From: Proteobacteria bacterium UBA6522
GTDB lineage: Bacteria; Pseudomonadota; Gammaproteobacteria; Steroidobacterales; Rariloculaceae
Assembly (NCBI GenBank): GCA_002434915.1
Contig: DJLG01000006.1
Coordinates: forward strand, 1 to 6,408
Length of the DNA: 6,408 nucleotides
Direction: 5' to 3'
In this document: in pieces, positions 1 through 5,467 of the stretch
Layout: the number at the start of each line of letters is the position of its first letter
How positions within the stretch are numbered: position 1 is the first letter of the stretch
The notes under the pieces: model-generated
What the model was told of the DNA's origin: nothing
What the model saw: the letters and a program-made list of their open reading frames with translations, nothing else
Databases searched by the model: none
Program-made: the position numbers and the translations under genes

Positions 1-929
1 ATGAAAAACCACAAAAAGGACGTTATCGTCAATTTCATCAGTTGGATGTTGAGGCTGTTGGTTTTGTAGGTCCAGAGATAGACGCAGAACTTATTGTAAT
101 GTCAGCGCGTCTTTGGGAGCGTTTAGGCCTTCAGAGTCCTAAACTCGAGATAAATTCTTTGGGTACTTCAAAGTCAAGAGCAGTTTATCGTGAGGCATTG
201 CAGCGCTATTTTACTGGTGCTCGAGATACTTTAGATGCTGAAAGTCTCCATCGTTTAGATCGAAACCCACTTAGAATTCTGGATAGTAAAAACCCAGACC
301 TTAAGGATCTGATAGTAAATGCACCTGACTTAAGTGATTACCTTGATGATGAGTCAAAAGTTCATTTTGATGGTGTGCAGAAACTATTAGGCGATGTCGG
401 AGTTGAGTATGTGATTAATTCAAGACTTGTACGGGGATTAGACTATTATTCGCGTACTGTCTTCGAGTGGGTGACTGATCTATTAGGCGCCCAAAGTGCT
501 GTTTGTTCAGGTGGTCGATACGATACCCTAGTATCACAGTTAGGTGGCAAAGATACTCCAGCCATTGGTTGGGCATTAGGTGTTGAGAGAGTTGTAGAAC
601 TGATTATGGCAGAGGGTTTGCCTATTAATGAGCAAACGCCTGACGCATATTTGACTGCAGGCGGAGAGCAAGCGCGACGTGCTAGTTTTAGTATTGCCGA
701 GGAGTTAAGAACAAGGTTGCCAAATGTTCGTGTATCAATGGATTGTATGGGGGGAAGCCTGAAGTCACAGCTTCGTCGGGCAGATCGTAGTGGTGCACGG
801 CTAGCTTTAATTCTTGGTGAGGATGAACTCGCTGCTGAAAAAATCAGTGTTAAAGCACTTAGAGAAGATACTCCTCAAGTCATGCTGACATTAGACGAAT
901 TAGTATCGATGTTGTTATGTTCGCCGTAA
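1..929 (+). CDS. hisS: Histidyl-tRNA synthetase, 3' part (5' end off the window)
   Basis: Class II aminoacyl-tRNA synthetase that activates histidine with ATP and charges tRNA-His in the cytoplasm. The reading frame is open from the left edge: bases 1-2 complete a His codon and position 3 continues with EKPQKGRYRQFHQ, the end of class II motif 2. About 308 residues are visible. By comparison with the 424-residue E. coli enzyme, roughly the first 113 are missing. Further hallmarks in order are the histidine-specific loop LVRGLDYYSRTVFEW (near 423-467), which carries the catalytic Arg, and motif 3, GGRYDTLVSQLGG followed by PAIGWALGVERV. The last ~95 residues form the anticodon-binding domain. 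The frame ends at TAA 927-929. Internal TTG and ATG codons near position 42 are not starts, because the homology runs through them. hisS heads the unit continued by yfgM, bamB and der, as in E. coli and other gammaproteobacteria. Confidence 0.97.
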   Translation, partial: EKPQKGRYRQFHQLDVEAVGFVGPEIDAELIVMSARLWERLGLQSPKLEINSLGTSKSRAVYREALQRYFTGARDTLDAESLHRLDRNPLRILDSKNPDLKDLIVNAPDLSDYLDDESKVHFDGVQKLLGDVGVEYVINSRLVRGLDYYSRTVFEWVTDLLGAQSAVCSGGRYDTLVSQLGGKDTPAIGWALGVERVVELIMAEGLPINEQTPDAYLTAGGEQARRASFSIAEELRTRLPNVRVSMDCMGGSLKSQLRRADRSGARLALILGEDELAAEKISVKALREDTPQVMLTLDELVSMLLCSP

Positions 930-946
930 AATAGGTGTTATGTGTT

Positions 947-964
947 AAGAGCCGGGAGGCTTTT
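947..964 (+). promoter_or_regulatory. Hairpin carrying the yfgM ribosome binding site
   Basis: AAGAGCC (947-953) can pair with GGCTTTT (958-964), giving a 7-bp stem with one G-U pair closed by a GGGA loop, which fits the GNRA tetraloop pattern. The Shine-Dalgarno sequence GGGAGG (954-959) lies in the loop and the adjoining stem, 6 nt before GTG 966. The structure could limit initiation of yfgM, or its short T-tract could give partial termination after hisS. The pairing is read directly from the sequence, and the function is inferred. Confidence 0.4.
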
Positions 965-965
965 C

Positions 966-1625
966 GTGGACGAATTTCTCTCTGAAAAAGAACAGATTGA
1001 ACAAATGCGCGCATGGTGGCGTGATAATTGTTGGTATCTTATTGGCGGGCTTGCTGTAGGAGTGCTATCGCTCTTCGGATGGAATCGCTTTAACGCATAT
1101 GAGGAGACTCAGGCGGAGGCTGCTTCATCAGTTTATGTTGAGTTGCGTGAAGCTGTTTTTGATGATGCGCTAGGCGATGCTCGTAACTATCTTGACCAGT
1201 TGCGGGAGAGTTACCCTGGCAGCCCTTATACCGATCAAGGTGGACTGCTAATAGCCGTTATGAGAATGGATGCAGGACAAATGGAAGGAGCTGGGGAAGA
1301 TTTACGTTACGTTATGGATGAAACAAGCGACCCTGAGCTATCCATGATTGCGCGACTGCGTTTAGCACGAGTACTTATTCATCAAGAAGCCTACTCTGAT
1401 GCCTTAGCTTTACTTGATGTTGATCCTGGGCTCTTTTCTGGGCGTTTTAATGAGGTACGGGGTGATGTGTATGTTGCTTTGAGTGATCCAGAAAGTGCTC
1501 GAAATGCCTATAATGCTGCGCTTACTTCACAAGTATCTGATCAGGTTGATCGCAATCTAGTGCAAATAAAGCTTGAATCTTTGCCCGAGACGGAAAGTGC
1601 AATGACAGATGAGGTGGCGGAGTGA
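966..1625 (+). CDS. yfgM: YfgM-like single-pass membrane protein with periplasmic TPR domain
   Basis: The YfgM family (TPR_21 type) is an inner-membrane protein with a periplasmic TPR domain. In E. coli it associates with the SecYEG translocon and the chaperone PpiD and helps hand over exported proteins. With the GTG start at 966 the protein has 219 residues, against about 206 in E. coli. It begins VDEFLSEKEQIEQMRAWWRD, a short charged cytoplasmic N-terminus. One hydrophobic helix follows (about residues 22-39, WYLIGGLAVGVLSLFGW), then an Ala/Leu-rich helical-repeat region to the C-terminus. GTG 966 is preferred over the in-frame GTG 942 because GGGAGG ends 6 nt upstream and the family N-terminus is short. 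Starting at 942 would add eight residues without a good ribosome site. The 3' end overlaps bamB by 4 nt (GTGA), which suggests translational coupling. Assignment rests on architecture and position more than on strong motifs. Confidence 0.9.
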   Translation: MDEFLSEKEQIEQMRAWWRDNCWYLIGGLAVGVLSLFGWNRFNAYEETQAEAASSVYVELREAVFDDALGDARNYLDQLRESYPGSPYTDQGGLLIAVMRMDAGQMEGAGEDLRYVMDETSDPELSMIARLRLARVLIHQEAYSDALALLDVDPGLFSGRFNEVRGDVYVALSDPESARNAYNAALTSQVSDQVDRNLVQIKLESLPETESAMTDEVAE

Positions 1626-2800
1626 AGTTTCGGCTAGTGTTAGCAGTTACGGTTCTTGCCCTTAGTGGAGGTTGTGCTACGAATTCAGAGGTAAGGGAAC
1701 AGCCTGCCGAATTACAAACTTTTGAAGAAAAAATAGAAGTACGTCGGATCTGGAGTGCAAGATTGGGGGGGTCATCCGAACGTTTGCGTCTAGGTTTATC
1801 GCCAGCGACCGATGGCGCTCGGATATATGCAGGCAGTTATGAGGGACAAGCAGCGGCATTTGATGCTGAAACTGGCAGACGCATATGGAATGTACAGACT
1901 AATCTTCCTTTATCCGCTGGGCCTACCTATGGTAATGGAGCTTTAGCTTTTGGTACGACTGATGGCGATCTTATTGTTCTTGATTCTGAGACTGGAGAGG
2001 AAAGGTGGCGTCGCGCAGTTGGTGCTGAGGTGCTAGCAGCGCCAGCAATTGCTAATGATATTTTAGCACTTCGCAGCGTAGACGGACGTTTGAGAGGTTA
2101 TTCTGTCATAGATGGTCGAGAGTTGTGGTCAGTTGAACAGTCAGTGCCTGCACTAACAATGCGCGGCAATACTGCACCTGCTATATCAGAAGGCGTGGTT
2201 GTAACAGGTTTTGATAATGGTCGTTTGAGCTCCTACGAACTCGATTCCGGCGATCCAATGTGGGAGATTATAGTTGCTGTACCATCAGGCCGAACAGAAT
2301 TAGAGAGACTAATTGATGTCAGTGCAGGGTTGAAGGTGGTTGGTGGTGATGTCTTTGCTGTTGGCTATCATGGACGGGCATTGGCAATTTCTTTGCAAAA
2401 TGGGCTTATCATTTGGCAACAAGAATTTTCAAGCTATTCAGGTCTTGGTGTTGATCTAAATAGCGTGTATATAACAGACGAATACAGCGAGGTAGTTGCC
2501 TTAGACAAAGCCATTGGAACACCTAGATGGCGTCAGGATGGCCTGAGACTAAGAGACGTTACGGCGCCAAGCCCCTATGGAAATACAATTGTAGTTGGGG
2601 ATTTTGAAGGATATCTCCATTGGCTTGATCCCTCAGATGGCAGTTTTATAGCACGAGAGAGGTTAGCTAACCGGCCTATTTATGGAACCCCTCTTGTTGT
2701 TGGAGCAAATTTATTTGCTCAAGCTGAGGATGGGACTCTGTCGGCTTATACGCTTCAAATCCAAGAAGTAGAATTAGAGCCAGAGGATAACCCAGCCTAG
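1622..2800 (+). CDS. bamB: Outer-membrane assembly lipoprotein BamB
   Basis: BamB is the eight-bladed beta-propeller lipoprotein of the BAM complex, which inserts beta-barrel proteins into the outer membrane. It is anchored to the inner leaflet of that membrane and binds BamA. The 392-residue protein starts at GTG 1622 with an AGGTGG site 4-5 nt upstream. It has a lipoprotein signal with basic residues K2/R4, a hydrophobic core and LSGGC ending at Cys18. Ala19 at +2 is compatible with sorting to the outer membrane. PQQ-like blade motifs repeat about every 40-50 residues: AFDAETGRRIW (79-89), VLDSETGEERW (119-129), GYSVIDGRELW (159-169), SYELDSGDPMW (204-214), ISLQNGLIIW (256-265), ALDKAIGTPRW (293-303), WLDPSDGSF (334-342) and a terminal DGTLSAYTLQ. 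The segments LTMRGNTAP (178-186) and ERLIDVS (228-234) match the BamA-contacting region of E. coli BamB. It is coupled to yfgM through the GTGA overlap and is followed by der after 20 nt. Confidence 0.96.
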   Translation: MKFRLVLAVTVLALSGGCATNSEVREQPAELQTFEEKIEVRRIWSARLGGSSERLRLGLSPATDGARIYAGSYEGQAAAFDAETGRRIWNVQTNLPLSAGPTYGNGALAFGTTDGDLIVLDSETGEERWRRAVGAEVLAAPAIANDILALRSVDGRLRGYSVIDGRELWSVEQSVPALTMRGNTAPAISEGVVVTGFDNGRLSSYELDSGDPMWEIIVAVPSGRTELERLIDVSAGLKVVGGDVFAVGYHGRALAISLQNGLIIWQQEFSSYSGLGVDLNSVYITDEYSEVVALDKAIGTPRWRQDGLRLRDVTAPSPYGNTIVVGDFEGYLHWLDPSDGSFIARERLANRPIYGTPLVVGANLFAQAEDGTLSAYTLQIQEVELEPEDNPA

Positions 2801-2801
2801 A

Positions 2802-2822
2802 ATGATCTGGGCGAGAGATCAT
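2802..2822 (+). promoter_or_regulatory. Inverted repeat spanning the der start codon
   Basis: ATGATCT (2802-2808) and AGATCAT (2816-2822) are perfect 7-bp inverted complements around a 7-nt loop, GGGCGAG. The right arm includes the first two bases of the der ATG (2821-2823), and the loop holds the only purine-rich Shine-Dalgarno candidate. In mRNA this would put the ribosome site in a loop and the start codon partly in a stem. As DNA it is a 21-bp palindromic site. The symmetry is seen directly. Any regulatory role is inferred. Confidence 0.45.
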
Positions 2823-4218
2823 GCTTCCTGCAGTAGCCTTGGTGGGACGTCCTAATGTAGGAAAATCCACTTTATTCAACCAGCTTACCGAATCTCGGGA
2901 TGCTCTGGTCGCTGATTATCCGGGTCTAACAAGAGATCGTCGTTATGGTTTTGGCAATTTTGAGGGTAAGCCCTTCATAGTTATTGATACTGGTGGTTTG
3001 GGGGATTCAACCGGAGAACTTGAGTCATTGGCGGCTGAACAGGCTCAGGTCGCCATGGAAGAAGCGGATACAGTAATTTTTGTAGTAAACCATCGAGAAG
3101 GTCTCACCGCAGCAGATCATAATATTGCAGACCAACTACGTAGTTCCAACAAGCTTGTCACGATAGCTGTAAATAAATCCGAAGGCTTAGCATCTGAACT
3201 TGCAGAAGCAGAGTTTTATGGGTTGGGGTTAGGTTCTCCAATTGGTATTGCCGCGCTTCATGGGCGTCGCTTAGCAGATTTAATGCGTGAAGTTCTAGTT
3301 CCATTCGAGGTAAACAAAGAATTAATTGAGCCTGATAGTGATTCAAAGGGGAGCGACAAGCCACATTTAGCAGTTATCGGTAGACCCAATGTGGGTAAAT
3401 CAACATTCATTAATCGTTTATTGGGAACTGATCGTATGGTTACATCTTCCCAGCCTGGCACTACCCGAGATAGCGTTCTTGTGCCCTGCGAACGTGGTGG
3501 TCGAGAATTCGTACTTGTGGATACGGCTGGTATTCGTAGACGGGCTAAAGTAAATGATTCTATAGAAAAGTTCAGTATTGTTCAGAGTCTTAAAGCCATA
3601 GAAAATTCTGGTGTTGCTATGTTTTTAATTGATGCTCAGGAAGGAGTAACTGAACAGGACCTAAGCTTAATTGGTTTAATTATTGAGCGTGGATGCGCAT
3701 TAACAATTGGTATCAATAAATGGGATGGGATTGCTACTTCGCATCGGCGACAAGTGGAAGCTGAGGTAGATAGAAAGCTTGAGTTCGCTGATTTTGCACG
3801 TGTTAATTATATTTCTGCTCTCCACGGTAGTGGGATAGATAAAGTGATTAATGCGGCGCTGACCACATATGAAGCTGCTGGCAAGGAATTTCCTACGCCT
3901 TGGCTTAATAAGATCTTAGAGCGGGCTTTAATTGTCCATCCACCGCCATTGGTTGGAGGAAGACGTATACGCTTGCGCTATGCTCATCAGGGTGGACGGC
4001 ATCCACCAATTCTAGTGATTCATGGTAATCGTACAGAACGTTTGCCAGCTCATTATCGTCGTTATCTTGTTAATACGTTTCGGAAAAAACTACATCTTGA
4101 GGGGGTTCCTTTGCGGCTTGAATTGAAAAGTGGTGACAATCCTTATTCTGGCCGCCGTAATAAGTTAACAAGGAGACAGTCGAAGCATAGGCGTCGTGTG
4201 ATTCGTCATAGGCGTTAG
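2821..4218 (+). CDS. der: Ribosome assembly GTPase Der (EngA)
   Basis: Der is a cytoplasmic GTPase with two tandem G domains and a C-terminal KH-like domain. It is needed for maturation of the 50S ribosomal subunit. The protein has 465 residues (about 490 in E. coli). G domain 1 has the P-loop GRPNVGKST (9-17), GLTRDR (35-40), DTGG (56-59) and NKSE (118-121). G domain 2 has GRPNVGKST (187-195), GTTRDS (213-218), DTAG (234-237), NKWD (299-302) and SALHGSG (332-338). The KH-like domain follows (about 360-445: PPLVGGRRIRLRYAHQGG, PPILVIHGN, RRYLVNTFRK, GDNPYSGRRN), with an Arg/Lys-rich tail to the end. The inter-domain linker is shorter and less acidic than in E. coli, which accounts for the length difference. 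In domain 1 the usual NKxD Asp is Glu121, and the Asp of the usual VVD segment is Asn90. Domain 2 is canonical. The ATG start fits the family N-terminus M-x-P-x-V-A-L-V-G-R-P. Confidence 0.98.
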   Translation: MLPAVALVGRPNVGKSTLFNQLTESRDALVADYPGLTRDRRYGFGNFEGKPFIVIDTGGLGDSTGELESLAAEQAQVAMEEADTVIFVVNHREGLTAADHNIADQLRSSNKLVTIAVNKSEGLASELAEAEFYGLGLGSPIGIAALHGRRLADLMREVLVPFEVNKELIEPDSDSKGSDKPHLAVIGRPNVGKSTFINRLLGTDRMVTSSQPGTTRDSVLVPCERGGREFVLVDTAGIRRRAKVNDSIEKFSIVQSLKAIENSGVAMFLIDAQEGVTEQDLSLIGLIIERGCALTIGINKWDGIATSHRRQVEAEVDRKLEFADFARVNYISALHGSGIDKVINAALTTYEAAGKEFPTPWLNKILERALIVHPPPLVGGRRIRLRYAHQGGRHPPILVIHGNRTERLPAHYRRYLVNTFRKKLHLEGVPLRLELKSGDNPYSGRRNKLTRRQSKHRRRVIRHRR

Positions 4219-4220
4219 CA

Positions 4221-4279
4221 CTTAACTAGTTGCTCGTCTCTTTGAACAGTTTGAACTATCCTCATAACGAGAAGTTAAG
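4221..4279 (+). repeat. Imperfect inverted repeat downstream of der
   Basis: The outer arms CTTAACT (4221-4227) and AGTTAAG (4273-4279) are perfect 7-bp complements. Inside them CTCGT (4233-4237) pairs with ACGAG (4267-4271). The two stems are separated by 5 nt on the left and 1 nt on the right, and the central loop is 29 nt. No T-tract follows, so it is not a standard intrinsic terminator. The loop contains TTTGAAC twice with a 9-nt period. It could be a 3'-end structure of the der transcript or an operator-like region for metX. Confidence 0.4.
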
Positions 4280-4330
4280 ACCATCCTATTTGAGTAGAGG
4301 TACACTTCCTTTTAATTGGTTATAGCAAGC

Positions 4331-4346
4331 ATGCAAATGGATGCAT
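4331..4346 (+). promoter_or_regulatory. Small hairpin before the metX TTG start
   Basis: ATGCA (4331-4335) pairs with TGCAT (4342-4346) around the 6-nt loop AATGGA. The loop contains TGGA, the only Shine-Dalgarno-like bases near TTG 4348. The 5-bp stem is short, so chance is a real possibility. Confidence 0.25.
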
Positions 4347-4347
4347 T

Positions 4348-5439
4348 TTGAATAAAGCAAGCAAATTAGTATTAGTGAAAGGCGAGTTTCCGATGCACCG
4401 TGGCGGAAGCTTGCTGAATCCTACTATTGCTTATGAAACTTGGGGAGAACTTTCTCCTCAACGAGATAATGCTATTTTGATATTTACTGGGTTATCACCA
4501 TCTGCCCATGCAGCCTCTTCTGCCGAGGATCCTGAACCTGGCTGGTGGGAGGAGATGGTCGGTCCAGGTCGAGCTATAGATACACGTCGTTTTTTCGTAA
4601 TTTGTGTTAATTCATTAGGTAGTTGCTTTGGTTCGACAGGAGCGGCGTCAATAAACCCAGAGACCGGGCAGCCTTATCAAAGACACTTTCCGGTGCTATC
4701 GCTTGAGGACGTTAGTCGTGGTGGATGGGAAGTGGTTAGGCATTTAGGCATTGAAAAGCTTTATGCCACAGTTGGGCCCTCCATGGGAGGTATGTCTGCT
4801 TTAGGATTTGAGATTCTTTTCCCAGGACTATCGCAAAGACTGCTTATTATTTCATCAGCAACACATGCTTTACCTTTCGCAACCGCTTTGCGGTCTTTGC
4901 AGCGAGAAATGATTCGTCGTGACCCCAATTGGTCTGATGGAAGCTACTCGGCTAAAAACTTTCCCACAATGGGTATGCAATTAGCCCGAAAACTCGGGAT
5001 GATTACTTATCGATCTGCAGATGAGTGGGAAGAGAGGTTTGGACGGGAACGTAATAGCGAAGACTTTTCTGTAGATGATCCATTTGCTCTTACATTTGAG
5101 ATAGAGACATACCTTGAACATCATGCAAACAAATTTACTGGGCAGTTTGATCCAAACTGTTACCTATATTTGTCACGTGCTAGCGATCTATTTGATGTTG
5201 CTGATCACGGTTCTTCTGTGGAGGAAGCCATTAAAAGAATAAAGTCTCCACGTGTCATGGTAGTGGGGGTTGTTAGCGATATTTTGTACCCATTACATCA
5301 GCAAAGTGAGCTGGCTAGTTTGCTTAGGAGCGGTGAAAGGGATGTTGAGTTTGTAGAGCTTCCATCGATACAAGGACATGATTCGTTTTTAGCAGATATG
5401 GATAATTTTTGTCCGGTTGTTGCAGAATTCCTGGATTAG
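4348..5439 (+). CDS. metX: MetX-family serine/homoserine O-acyltransferase, probably serine O-succinyltransferase
   Basis: This is an alpha/beta-hydrolase-fold acyl-CoA:amino-acid O-acyltransferase of the MetX family, acting in cytoplasmic cysteine or methionine synthesis. The protein has 363 residues. The catalytic set is visible: nucleophile Ser145 in GPSMGGM (143-149), Asp311 in VVSDILYP and His344 in QGHDSF. Other family segments are IAYETWGEL (27-35), PGWWEEMVGPG (64-74) and INPETGQPY (102-110). The segments FTGLSPSAHAASS (46-58) and CVNSLGSCFGSTG (86-98) look like the serine O-succinyltransferases of Xanthomonadaceae. Classical MetX has SGHHHAAG-like and NNLGGCNGSSG-like segments instead. 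O-succinylserine for cysteine synthesis is therefore the favoured product, but activity on homoserine cannot be excluded. The start is uncertain. TTG 4348 has only a weak TGGA site, GTG 4375 has none, and ATG 4393 has AAGGCGAG upstream but begins at the conserved FPMHRGG segment, leaving almost no N-terminus. The gene sits alone between der and xseA. Confidence 0.9.
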   Translation: MNKASKLVLVKGEFPMHRGGSLLNPTIAYETWGELSPQRDNAILIFTGLSPSAHAASSAEDPEPGWWEEMVGPGRAIDTRRFFVICVNSLGSCFGSTGAASINPETGQPYQRHFPVLSLEDVSRGGWEVVRHLGIEKLYATVGPSMGGMSALGFEILFPGLSQRLLIISSATHALPFATALRSLQREMIRRDPNWSDGSYSAKNFPTMGMQLARKLGMITYRSADEWEERFGRERNSEDFSVDDPFALTFEIETYLEHHANKFTGQFDPNCYLYLSRASDLFDVADHGSSVEEAIKRIKSPRVMVVGVVSDILYPLHQQSELASLLRSGERDVEFVELPSIQGHDSFLADMDNFCPVVAEFLD

Positions 5440-5441
5440 CC

Positions 5442-5467
5442 CATCATTTTTTTTGATGTGATTTTTT
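5442..5467 (+). terminator. Possible weak terminator for metX
   Basis: CATCA (5442-5446) and TGATG (5454-5458) form a 5-bp stem around seven T residues. Six T residues follow at 5462-5467. The element overlaps the last codons of the convergent xseA. The stem is short and AT-rich, so it is at best a weak intrinsic terminator. It has no matching T-tract on the - strand. Confidence 0.25.

Larger units (their letters stand above)
4219..4347 (+). other. Non-coding gap between der and metX
   Basis: This is the longest gene-free stretch in the window (129 nt). I see no open frame of note in it. It holds an imperfect inverted repeat (4221-4279), a tandem TTTGAAC pair (4241-4247 and 4250-4256) and a small hairpin directly before the metX start. 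Possible promoter hexamers include TTGAAC at 4242 or 4251 and TTGAGT at 4290, but none is joined to a convincing -10 box at 16-18 nt. A metX promoter here is plausible but not located. Confidence 0.6.

Noticed and set aside
1..3. ATG at the very first base as a possible gene start
   Set aside because: It is out of frame with hisS, whose frame runs in from the left edge. The bases belong to the split His codon and the following Glu codon of motif 2.
942..965. Upstream GTG at 942 as the yfgM start
   Set aside because: It has no good ribosome site of its own and adds eight residues that overlap the GGGAGG site serving GTG 966.
1677..1859. Minus-strand open frame inside bamB
   Set aside because: It is fully antisense to a clear beta-propeller gene, and I see no recognisable domain in its translation.
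2676..2879. Minus-strand open frame across the bamB-der junction
   Set aside because: It covers the conserved ends of two real genes on the other strand, and its translation shows no recognisable domain.
3158..3461. Two overlapping minus-strand open frames inside der
   Set aside because: Both are shadows of the conserved GTPase reading frame. Their translations look like reverse-frame readings of the P-loop region.
4242..4316. Sigma-70 promoter for metX built from TTGAAC or TTGAGT
   Set aside because: None of the -35-like hexamers has a good -10 partner at normal spacing, so I do not call a position.
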